Assembly: GCA_023412745.1 (NCBI GenBank)
Contig: JAEZBZ010000145.1
Span: 1-11,701 of the forward strand
DNA length: 11,701 bases
DNA from: Pseudomonadota bacterium
GTDB taxonomy: Bacteria > Pseudomonadota > Alphaproteobacteria > Rhizobiales > Hyphomicrobiaceae
Direction of reading: 5' to 3'
The position numbers were made by a program, and so were the translations under genes. A model generated the notes under the pieces. That model ran no database searches. It saw nothing but the letters and a program-made list of their open reading frames with translations, and was not told the origin of the DNA. Positions 1-6,250 of the stretch are shown here, piece after piece. Each line of letters begins with the position of its first letter. Within the stretch, counting starts at the first letter, position 1.

Positions 1-1190
1 TTGCCCGACCCAGTTCAGCTGGCGCTGTTGCAGCTGCCGGCCACGAGGTTGCCCGACAGGCTGCCGGAGGTGGAGTTCAGGCTTCCAAACACGTAGTTGC
101 CAGCTCCCGTGCCGCTGGCGCTGTTCGCATCGCCCTCAACGACGTTGCCCGACCCAGTACCGCTGGCGCTGTTGCCGCTGCCGGCCACCAGGTTGCCCGA
201 CAGGCTTCCCGAGGTGGAGTTCAGGCTACCAAACACGAAGTTGCCAGCACCCGTGCCGCTGGCGCTGTTCGCATCGCCCTCAACGACGTTGCCCGACCCG
301 GTGCCGCTTGAACTGTTCCCACTCCCGAATACGCCATTGCCCGACAGGCTACCGAACGACGAGTTCAGGCTGCCTTGCACGGCGTTGCCTGATCCCGTGC
401 CCGCCGCCGTATTTGCATCACCCTGAACGAAATTGCCCGAGGCGGAACCGAACGCGCTGTTGCCGCTGCCGGTGACAGCGTTGCCGGCAAGCGTGCCGCT
501 GGCGGTGTTCAGGCTACCAACCACAACGTTGCCCGCGCCCGATCCAGTGGCGGTGTTGCCGTCGCCCGTCACACCGTTGCCGGACGCCGCGCCGAATGCG
601 CTGTTGCCGCTGCCGTTAACGAAGTTGCCCGACAACGGCCCGACCGCGCTGTTCAAGTCGCCATTGACATCGTTGCCCGACGCGAAGCCCGCAGCCAGGT
701 TGGCAAAACCCGCAATGCGGTTACCGGACAACGCACCATTGGCGGTGTTGAAATCGCCCGTGACGAAATTGCCGGAACCTGTGCCGGTCGCCGAGTTGCC
801 GTCGCCGTCCACAACATTGCCGGATGCGCTGCCGCTGACGGTATTGTTGCTGCCTTGGACGCCGTTGCCGGAGGCCGATCCATGGACACTGTTGAGGCTA
901 CCAACGACGCCATTACCGGAGCCTGATCCGGTCGTCGTGTTGTTACTGCCGGTTACCAGAATGCCCGACAGCGAACCGTTGATGGTGTTGCCGTCGCCCT
1001 GGACGCCAATGCCCGAGCCGGAACCGGTGATGCTATTGAAGTTGCCGGTTACGCCGAGGCCGGAGGCAACGCCATTGATCGTGTTGTTGCTGCCGGTGAC
1101 ACCGATCCCTGACAGCGAACCGTAAATGGAGTTGTTGTTGCCGGTGACATTGATGCCGGCGCCGACTCCGGTGACGGAATTGTTGCTTCC
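1..1190 (-). repeat. Tandem 48-bp coding repeat (16 residues), with a 144-bp higher-order unit at the left end
   Basis: Twenty-four complete 48-bp units and part of a 25th run from 1190 down to the window edge. In each unit, read on the minus strand, glycine is at position 1, asparagine at 4, glycine at 8 and glycine at 12. Asparagine occupies position 13 in most of the later copies, and valine usually sits at 15. Toward the left edge, units group in threes (types GSGN, GDAN, GSLN), giving a 144-bp period. Bases 1-144 and 145-288 differ at only nine positions. Older units (about 700-1190) are much more diverged, which suggests recent duplication or gene conversion at the distal end. The array continues off the window. 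Confidence 0.93.
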
Positions 1191-1628
1191 CTGGACGTTC
1201 AGGCCCGCGCCTGAGCCGAGGAAGATGTTGGCGGGTCCAACAGAGCCGATGCCCGCGCCCGCGCCGATGGCCGTCGAACCGGCGCCGTTCGCGGTTGCAA
1301 GTGAGCCGAACGCTGTGGCGCCGGCTCCGACCGACGTCGCTCCAGGACCGCAGGCCGTGCCGGTAAGGTTTGTAGTGCTGGCTCCTCCGTCGTTGACCTG
1401 AAGCGGGTTTATCAGGCTGTTGGTGTAGAACGTGACACCTGCAACCGTTGTTTGATTGCCCAATGGACCGCCCTGCACACACTCAAATCCGGGTCCATTT
1501 GCAGCCTCAGCGTCCGTCGCGCCGAAGCCGTTCGCGGCCAAGCCGAGAGCGATCGCGCTCACCGATCCCAGCAAAGAGCTCAGGGCACTGCGCGAATGCG
1601 CAGCCCCACCACACAATCCCGTCGCCAT
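15..1628 (-). CDS. YadA-like trimeric autotransporter adhesin, N-terminal part, stopped inside its repeat array
   Basis: A likely surface adhesin, 537 residues to an in-frame TGA at 15-17. Residues 1-42 form a signal peptide ending in AEA before ANGPG. Residues 93-127 resemble the YadA head, with alternating Gly/Ala and the pieces SVGAGATAFG and GSTAIGAGAG. From residue 147 there are 24 complete 16-residue repeats, GSxNSxxGxxSGNxVx, expected to form a stacked beta-roll stalk or head. Family members end in a trimeric beta-barrel anchor for the outer membrane; none is seen here. The repeat frame continues past the stop to base 1 (TGSGQ), so this is either a truncated gene, a pseudogene, or a sequence error near an edge. 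The ATG at 1628 has a GGAGG site 5 bases upstream (1634-1638 on the plus strand). The secreted repeat-protein call is strong. The YadA family assignment is moderate, because the anchor is not visible. Confidence 0.7.
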   Translation of the reverse strand: MATGLCGGAAHSRSALSSLLGSVSAIALGLAANGFGATDAEAANGPGFECVQGGPLGNQTTVAGVTFYTNSLINPLQVNDGGASTTNLTGTACGPGATSVGAGATAFGSLATANGAGSTAIGAGAGIGSVGPANIFLGSGAGLNVQGSNNSVTGVGAGINVTGNNNSIYGSLSGIGVTGSNNTINGVASGLGVTGNFNSITGSGSGIGVQGDGNTINGSLSGILVTGSNNTTTGSGSGNGVVGSLNSVHGSASGNGVQGSNNTVSGSASGNVVDGDGNSATGTGSGNFVTGDFNTANGALSGNRIAGFANLAAGFASGNDVNGDLNSAVGPLSGNFVNGSGNSAFGAASGNGVTGDGNTATGSGAGNVVVGSLNTASGTLAGNAVTGSGNSAFGSASGNFVQGDANTAAGTGSGNAVQGSLNSSFGSLSGNGVFGSGNSSSGTGSGNVVEGDANSASGTGAGNFVFGSLNSTSGSLSGNLVAGSGNSASGTGSGNVVEGDANSASGTGAGNYVFGSLNSTSGSLSGNLVAGSCNSAS

Positions 1629-1633
1629 CCGTC

Positions 1634-1638
1634 CCTCC
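1634..1638 (-). promoter_or_regulatory. Ribosome binding site of the adhesin gene
   Basis: GGAGG on the minus strand, five bases before the ATG at 1628. It supports this start over internal ones. Confidence 0.6.
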
Positions 1639-1796
1639 GCCCGTCAAATTGAAGCGGAGAAGTTTTACACCTTTAGGTTGCACAAAGAGGATACACTATC
1701 GCCACAGTTGAGACGTAAACAAACCAGCAACTAAACGTTGCTCTTGTTCAATTTCCAATAGTCTTCTATTTATGCAAAACACCTGCCCATTTTCGC

Positions 1797-1819
1797 ACTT
1801 GTTTGCAATGCAAACAGGT
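1797..1819. promoter_or_regulatory. Palindromic operator-like site upstream of the adhesin
   Basis: The core at 1800-1816 is TGTTTGCAATGCAAACA, a perfect odd palindrome with 8-bp arms and one central base. It extends to 23 bp with one mismatched pair. A similar half site, TGCAAAACA, lies at 1773-1781. The site is in the AT-rich 269-bp gap between the adhesin start and the end of the glutathione S-transferase gene. It has no T-run on either side, so a DNA-binding operator is more likely than a terminator. The regulator is unknown. Confidence 0.4.
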
Positions 1820-1897
1820 CGCTCCTGCTCCGCGAAGTCGAATCCGCTGCACGCTTAGCGTGCATGTGATTCGCTCAGATCGCGCCATTTATCGGAC

Positions 1898-2527
1898 TCA
1901 CGCGCCGGGGTAGTTGCGCTGCCAGACAGGCTGCAATTCAGGCACCTGGTCCGCCGCCTTGGCTATCGCGCTCAGGCGCGGTGTGTTGGCCTCGAACCAG
2001 GCCCGCTGCGGGCGCCAATGCGTCATGGCGCAGACGTAGACGTCGAGTGCCGAAAAGCGCGATCCGAGGAACCAAGGCGCCTGCGCGTGGGCATCCACCG
2101 TCCGCCATAACGTTTCCTTGTAGGCAAACACGTTGGCGAGGAAGTCCTCGTGCCCGGCCTTGTCGGTGACGAACCGCGAGGGATTGTCGGCCAGCGTGAA
2201 GGTCGGGTAGATGTTGGCCACGATGAAAACCAGCCAGCGCAGGAATTGGGCGCGCCCCGCTTCTTTCGCTCCGGGCACCAAATCATCGCACCCCGTCAGA
2301 TCCGCCAGATGTAGCGTGATCGCGGCGCTTTCCGTCATGATCTGTCCGTCCGGCAGGATCAGCGTCGGAAGCTGCGCCACCGGATTGATCGCCGAAAGCG
2401 CCGTGCGCGCCGCCTCTGACGTGAACAGATCGCCGGCATCCTGGAGCGTGTAGTCGAGGCCATAGTACGCGAGCTGCGCTTCGACGATGACCGAGCCCCA
2501 ACCGGGACGAGCGTACAGCGTGTACAT
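1898..2527 (-). CDS. Glutathione S-transferase family protein
   Basis: A 209-residue cytosolic GST, normal length for the family. These enzymes conjugate glutathione to electrophiles or reduce peroxides; the substrate here cannot be told. The N-terminal thioredoxin-like domain (about 1-78) starts MYTLYARPGWGS, with Ser12 a possible glutathione-activating residue. It contains the cis-proline in AQLPTL (Pro54) and the glutathione-binding ESAAI motif (Glu66-Ser67). The helical C-terminal domain (about 88-205) contains FLGSRFSALDVYV, the conserved N-capping/Asp motif. I chose the ATG at 2527 because it begins the fold exactly and has AGGAGGA at 2538-2544 (minus strand). The open frame extends 45 codons further upstream, but those residues do not look like a GST. 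It is transcribed away from the DUF992 gene and toward the adhesin, 269 bases away, so co-transcription with the adhesin is doubtful. Confidence 0.9.
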   Translation of the reverse strand: MYTLYARPGWGSVIVEAQLAYYGLDYTLQDAGDLFTSEAARTALSAINPVAQLPTLILPDGQIMTESAAITLHLADLTGCDDLVPGAKEAGRAQFLRWLVFIVANIYPTFTLADNPSRFVTDKAGHEDFLANVFAYKETLWRTVDAHAQAPWFLGSRFSALDVYVCAMTHWRPQRAWFEANTPRLSAIAKAADQVPELQPVWQRNYPGA

Positions 2528-2584
2528 CCTAAGGTACTCCTCCTCGCATGACGCAACATAAGGCATTGTCGAGACTGCCCAATT

Positions 2585-2634
2585 TGTGGCGACCGCCGGC
2601 ACAATGCAACTTGGCGTGCTTTGCTGTCGCCACA
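2585..2634. promoter_or_regulatory. Inverted repeat in the GST/DUF992 divergent promoter region
   Basis: TGTGGCGAC at 2585-2593 is matched by its exact reverse complement GTCGCCACA at 2626-2634, with 32 bases between. A direct repeat TGTCGAG[A/T]C occurs at 2567-2575 and 2647-2655, flanking it. The region (2528-2697) must hold promoters for both divergent genes. A regulatory role is inference; I could not pick out convincing -35/-10 boxes. Confidence 0.3.
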
Positions 2635-2697
2635 TCCTGGACGTACTGTCGAGTCGTTTCACCGGCGTACAACTTCGTCAGACTGGGGGGATTCCAT

Positions 2698-3186
2698 ATG
2701 ACGATTTCCAAAAGGATGCTTGGCGTCATCGCGGGTGGCTGCATGGCCTTGGCGTTGACAACGGTTGAAGGTGCCGCTCAGGCAGAGATCAAGGTGGGGA
2801 GCTTGATCTGTCATGGCGGCGGCGGTGTCGGCTACGTTTTCACGTCGCAGAAGTCGTTCAGGTGCCGCTTCGAGCCGGTTGGTTCGCGCCGACTGGAGCG
2901 CTATTCCGCCACCATTTCGCGCGTCGGAGTCGATGTCGGGGTGACAGGCCCGACGACACTGGTGTGGAGCGTGCTGGCGTCGACGGACAAACTCAGGCGT
3001 GGATCGCTGAACGGCGAATACGCAGGCGCATCGGCAGATGCGTCGATTGCGATCGGCGGCGGCGCCAATCTGTTGGTTGGCGGTTCGCGCGACTCCATCG
3101 TGTTGCAGCCCCTCAGCGTCCAGGGGCAATCCGGCATCAATCTCGCCGTCGGGGTTTCAAACATATCGCTCCGCTACCGGCGCTGA
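2698..3186 (+). CDS. Secreted DUF992 domain protein
   Basis: A 162-residue exported protein of the DUF992 family, which is common in Rhizobiales and of unknown function. A signal peptide covers residues 1-29 (MTISKR, a hydrophobic stretch, then AAQA before EIKVG). The mature protein shows the family pattern: EIKVGSLIC with Cys38, a second cysteine at Cys56 that may pair with it, then GVDVGVTGPTTLVWSV, GGGANLLVGGS and LQPLSVQGQSGINLAVGV near the end. The ATG at 2698 is chosen because it starts the signal peptide and has a GGGGG-type site seven bases before it (2685-2690). An in-frame ATG at 2548 would add 50 residues unlike any signal sequence. It probably acts in the periplasm or is released. 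It is followed by a probable terminator, so it is likely a single-gene unit. Confidence 0.88.
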   Translation: MTISKRMLGVIAGGCMALALTTVEGAAQAEIKVGSLICHGGGGVGYVFTSQKSFRCRFEPVGSRRLERYSATISRVGVDVGVTGPTTLVWSVLASTDKLRRGSLNGEYAGASADASIAIGGGANLLVGGSRDSIVLQPLSVQGQSGINLAVGVSNISLRYRR

Positions 3187-3213
3187 GGCGTCATCGGCTC
3201 TGCGGGTTGACTT

Positions 3214-3255
3214 GCGTCTCTCTCGATCCTCTTGATCGCGAGAGCGCTTTTCCTT
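3214..3255 (+). terminator. Probable intrinsic terminator after the DUF992 gene
   Basis: CTCTCG (3220-3225) pairs with CGAGAG (3239-3244). An inner ATC/GAT pairing and an outer GCG/CGC pairing lengthen the stem, with small bulges. TTTTCCTT follows at 3248-3255. The stem is imperfect, so confidence is moderate. A TTG at 3232 that could start the asparaginase frame lies inside this hairpin, which argues against that start. Confidence 0.4.
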
Positions 3256-3276
3256 GTCCAATGCTTGTGGTGTCCG

Positions 3277-4284
3277 ATGTCGAACCCTGTCCTGATCGAA
3301 CTGACACGTGGAAGCCGGACTGAAAGCTGGCATCGCGGCGCTTTGGCCATTGCGGGGGCGGATGGGCAGCCGGTGCTCGCGGTCGGCGACGTCCACGGAC
3401 CGGTGTTTCCCCGCTCCGCAATCAAAGCCATCCAGTGCCTGCCGCTTATCGAAAGCGGCGCGGCCGATCGCTATGGCTTCGGCGCCGCCGAGATTGCACT
3501 GGCCTGCGCCTCGCACAGCGGTACGGAACGCCACGTCGCGGTCGCCGCGCACATGCTGGATTGCGCCGGCCTCGATAGATCCGCTCTCGGCTGCGGCGCG
3601 CACGAACCGCTCGGTCCGGCCGCCGCGCGCAAGCTGATCGAGGCTCGCGAAACCCCGACGGCCCTGCACAACAACTGCTCGGGCAAGCACGCCGGCATGC
3701 TCGCGACCGCGCAGCATCTGGGAGAGCCGATTGCCGGTTATCTAAAGCCCGGTCATCCGGTGCAGCGCCGCGCCGTCGCAGCACTGCAGGATCTGACCGG
3801 CGAGACCATCGGCGCGGACAGAGTTGGCATCGACGGAGGCTCGGCGCCGAACTGGGCCGTCAGCCTGACCGGCCTGGCGCGCGCCTTCGCGCGGCTCGTC
3901 GGCGGCGAAGGGATGTCCGCTCAACGGCGCGAGGCCGCGCGACGGATCATGCAGGCCTGCTGGGCCGAGCCCGACATGGTCGCGGGTCCGGGGCGGCTCG
4001 ACACTGAGCTGATGACGCGTTTTGCAGGCGCGCTGTTTCTCAAGACTGGCGCGGAGGGTGTTTATTGCGGTGCCATCCCTGCCAGCGGTCTGGGTTTTGC
4101 GCTGAAGATCGACGACGGCGCGAAACGCGCCTCGGAACTCGCGGTGCAGGCTGCGATCGCGCACCTGTTGCCAGCAGCGCGCGACCTGCCGCTCAGTGCC
4201 GTGCTGCCGAATTGGAACCGACTGCCGGCTGCCGAAATCCGCTGCAGCGCACGGTACCGCGACGCGCTATCGAAACTCGGCTGA
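3277..4284 (+). CDS. L-asparaginase II family (Rhizobium ReAV type), lacking one zinc-ligand cysteine
   Basis: A 335-residue cytosolic protein of the Asparaginase_II family (PF06089), which hydrolyses L-asparagine to aspartate and ammonia. Aligned with R. etli ReAV from memory, the catalytic Ser48 and Lys51 correspond to Ser47 and Lys50 in FPRSAIKAIQ. The zinc-site Cys135 and Lys138 correspond to Cys134 and Lys137 in HNNCSGKHAG. The second zinc cysteine, ReAV Cys189, falls on Gly188 (DGGSAPNW where DGCS/DGCN is usual; codon GGC at 3838-3840). Other family blocks are present: CASHSGTERHV, MVAGPGRLDT and FALKIDDGAKRA. Asparaginase or a related amidohydrolase is the best call, but activity may be altered. 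The ATG at 3277 begins the fold (MSNPVLIEL). No good ribosome site is visible, and an alternative TTG at 3232 lies inside a hairpin. The gene is convergent with the peptidase gene, with a 3-base gap. Confidence 0.88.
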   Translation: MSNPVLIELTRGSRTESWHRGALAIAGADGQPVLAVGDVHGPVFPRSAIKAIQCLPLIESGAADRYGFGAAEIALACASHSGTERHVAVAAHMLDCAGLDRSALGCGAHEPLGPAAARKLIEARETPTALHNNCSGKHAGMLATAQHLGEPIAGYLKPGHPVQRRAVAALQDLTGETIGADRVGIDGGSAPNWAVSLTGLARAFARLVGGEGMSAQRREAARRIMQACWAEPDMVAGPGRLDTELMTRFAGALFLKTGAEGVYCGAIPASGLGFALKIDDGAKRASELAVQAAIAHLLPAARDLPLSAVLPNWNRLPAAEIRCSARYRDALSKLG

Positions 4285-4287
4285 CGC

Positions 4288-4941
4288 TCATCCCAGCCTG
4301 ACGGGCGGCCGGCCGAGCGTCGCGCCGATGATTTCTAAACTGCCCTCGATCGTGCGCGCCCACGTCAGCGCCGATGGCGTTCCCCGCGCGGGCGGCCCCT
4401 GCCGCCCCAGAGTCGATGGCAGATGTACAAAACCGCTCTTCATCGGCCAGGGCGCGCGGCGCGCCTGTTCGAGCGCGCTATAAAGCACCGCATTACACAG
4501 ATAACCGCCCGCGTCGCGCGACAGCACCACCGGCAAACCGCGATGCCGCAACCGCTGGGCAATCAAATTGGTCGGCACACTCGCGACCAGACTGTCCGGC
4601 CCTTCCGGCGACAGCGCCGCAGCATCCGGAAACCACCCGGCGGCATCCGGCAACCACCGCGCCACGTTCAGCCCGCGCGTCTCGATGGTGAAGCCACTGG
4701 CCTTGCTGGAAACGCCGAAATGCAGCGTCACCGACGGCCTGAGATCGTGGATCAGCTCAGCCACCAACTGCGGGCCGGCACGCCATTGCGTTGGCAGCAC
4801 CGCGAACTCGCATTTATAGCCCGGCCAGCGGCGGCGCGCGATGGCGGCCAGCTCCGGCACCAGTTGCGTGGTGGCGTTGTCGGGTACTCCGGGAAACGGC
4901 CCGAACCCGGTGATCAGCAGCAAGGGGCGTCTGGCAACCAT
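4288..4941 (-). CDS. Pyroglutamyl-peptidase I-like cysteine peptidase (family C15)
   Basis: A 217-residue protein matching the usual length of about 215 for C15 peptidases, which remove N-terminal pyroglutamate from peptides in the cytoplasm. All three catalytic residues are present: Glu87 in FTIETRGLN, Cys149 in SRDAGGYLCNAVLYSAL, and His173 in GFVHLPS. The N-terminal ITGFGPFPG carries the two phenylalanines that line the substrate pocket in characterised enzymes. The loop before the glutamate reads FGVSSKASG rather than the classic GQAGGR, so substrate range may differ; this variant may be common in this group. Start: an ATG at 4941 and a TTG at 4947 are both possible, and I prefer the ATG. 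No strong ribosome site is seen. It lies 93 bases downstream of meaB on the same strand, so co-transcription is possible. Confidence 0.85.
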   Translation of the reverse strand: MVARRPLLLITGFGPFPGVPDNATTQLVPELAAIARRRWPGYKCEFAVLPTQWRAGPQLVAELIHDLRPSVTLHFGVSSKASGFTIETRGLNVARWLPDAAGWFPDAAALSPEGPDSLVASVPTNLIAQRLRHRGLPVVLSRDAGGYLCNAVLYSALEQARRAPWPMKSGFVHLPSTLGRQGPPARGTPSALTWARTIEGSLEIIGATLGRPPVRLG

Positions 4942-5034
4942 AGACAAAGGATAGCCCCGGACAGTGCCGGCAGAAAGAGTAGTGCGGGCAAGTCACCCTT
5001 GAGCGATGTCGCACGGCGGCAAAGCAGCCGGATC

Positions 5035-6042
5035 TCACGCCGGAAGGTTCATCAGCCGCACCACCGTATCCACCGCGCGAGTGGCAACAATCCGCCCGTG
5101 CCGCACATCGTCTTCGAGGGCCTCGACCTGACGGCGGATCTCAGGGTTCGTCTTCACGGCCGCCAGCAACCGTTCCTGCAACATATCGCGCATCCACGCG
5201 ACGGCCTGATCCTGCCGCCGGGCCTGGAACTCGCCGCTTTGCGTCAGCCGATCGCGATGCTCGCGGATCTTGGCCCACATCACATCCAGGCCGCGGTTCT
5301 CCACTGCCGACGCCACCAGCACCGGCGGCAACCAGCTCGCGGACTGCGGCGTGAGGATATTGAGCGCGCTTTGATAGTCGGACGCCGTGCGCCGGGCGCG
5401 ATTCTGGTTGTCGCCATCGGCCTTGTTGATGACGAGCATGTCGGCAATCTCGATGACGCCCTTCTTGATGCCCTGCAGGTCGTCGCCACCGCCCGCCAGC
5501 ATCAGCACCAGGAAGAAATCCACCATGTCGGCGACAGCGGTTTCCGACTGTCCGACGCCCACCGTCTCGACGATGACCACGTGGAAGCCTGCCGCCTCAA
5601 CCAGGATCATGCTTTCCCGCGTGCGCCGCGCCACGCCGCCGAGCGTGCCGGCCGTCGGCGAGGGACGGATGAAAGCGTCGGGGTTCGTGGCCAGCCGAGT
5701 CATGCGCGTCTTGTCACCGAGGATCGAGCCGCCAGTGCGCCGTGATGTCGGGTCGATGGTCAGCACCGCAACACGATGACCCTGGTCGATCAGGTTGAGA
5801 CCGAGTTGATCGATCGTGGTCGATTTGCCGACACCCGGCACACCTGTCACGCCGATGCGCCATGCGTTGCCGGTGAAGGGCAGCAGCGCTTGGAGCAAGT
5901 CCTGAGCATGTGCCGTGTCGGCCTCGCGGGTACTCTCGACCAGCGTGATGGCGCGCGCGAGGATGGCGCGATCACCGGCGCGAACGCCGGCAGCGAGCTC
6001 ATCGACGCTCATGATCGCGCGACCGGTACGCCCGGATGTCAT
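5035..6042 (-). CDS. meaB: Methylmalonyl-CoA mutase-associated GTPase MeaB (ArgK-type G3E GTPase)
   Basis: A 335-residue GTPase that guards and reloads the B12-dependent methylmalonyl-CoA mutase, part of propionyl-CoA use. Older records call the family the LAO/AO transport ATPase ArgK. Visible motifs: the P-loop GVPGVGKST (residues 67-75), DPTSRRTGGSILGDKTRM (98-114), the switch region ETVGVGQSE (159-167) and the guanine-specificity motif NKAD (206-209). A C-terminal helical arm follows, as in dimeric MeaB. The start is set by GGAGG on the minus strand at 6048-6052. The ATG at 6042 lies five bases from it; the ATG at 6045 is too close, and a TTG at 6054 overlaps the site. The mutase genes are not in the window. 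The peptidase C15 gene follows downstream on the same strand. Confidence 0.92.
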   Translation of the reverse strand: MTSGRTGRAIMSVDELAAGVRAGDRAILARAITLVESTREADTAHAQDLLQALLPFTGNAWRIGVTGVPGVGKSTTIDQLGLNLIDQGHRVAVLTIDPTSRRTGGSILGDKTRMTRLATNPDAFIRPSPTAGTLGGVARRTRESMILVEAAGFHVVIVETVGVGQSETAVADMVDFFLVLMLAGGGDDLQGIKKGVIEIADMLVINKADGDNQNRARRTASDYQSALNILTPQSASWLPPVLVASAVENRGLDVMWAKIREHRDRLTQSGEFQARRQDQAVAWMRDMLQERLLAAVKTNPEIRRQVEALEDDVRHGRIVATRAVDTVVRLMNLPA

Positions 6043-6250
6043 CATTGCCTCCAATCAGTTGGGGAGAACTTGGCAAGTATCCCGAGTCTCGCCAAGCCCT
6101 GACATCCATAGTCTGACAAAAGTGCCGTCAACAGGCGGCCACAAGCCTGGGCTAGATGCCAACAGGTGTGGACGGAGCGCAGGTTGCAGCAGCCTCATCG
6201 CGCTCCTAATGTGCGTCGCGGTATGCCGTCTTTGAGGGGGACGTCGGATC

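Noticed and set aside
97..1401. Three long plus-strand open frames across the adhesin array, encoding Pro/Leu-rich repeats such as LPDPVPLALFASPSTT
   Set aside because: They are the antisense of a 48-bp repeat that is a multiple of three, so an open frame in one unit stays open in all. No ribosome site or signal sequence; the minus-strand frame has a signal peptide and family motifs.
2528..2662. An upstream extension of the GST reading frame by 45 codons
   Set aside because: The added residues do not fit the GST fold, and a good ribosome site sits directly before the ATG at 2527.
3157..3717. A 186-codon minus-strand open frame over the DUF992/asparaginase junction
   Set aside because: It overlaps two well-supported genes and has an Arg-rich shadow composition with no motif.
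4423..5745. A 440-codon plus-strand open frame across the C15 peptidase and meaB genes
   Set aside because: It runs antisense through two genes with intact catalytic motifs and is Arg/His-rich without domain character.
6069..6096. Inverted repeat CTTGGC / GCCAAG upstream of meaB
   Set aside because: Only six bases per arm with a 16-base spacer, which is too weak to call as a site.
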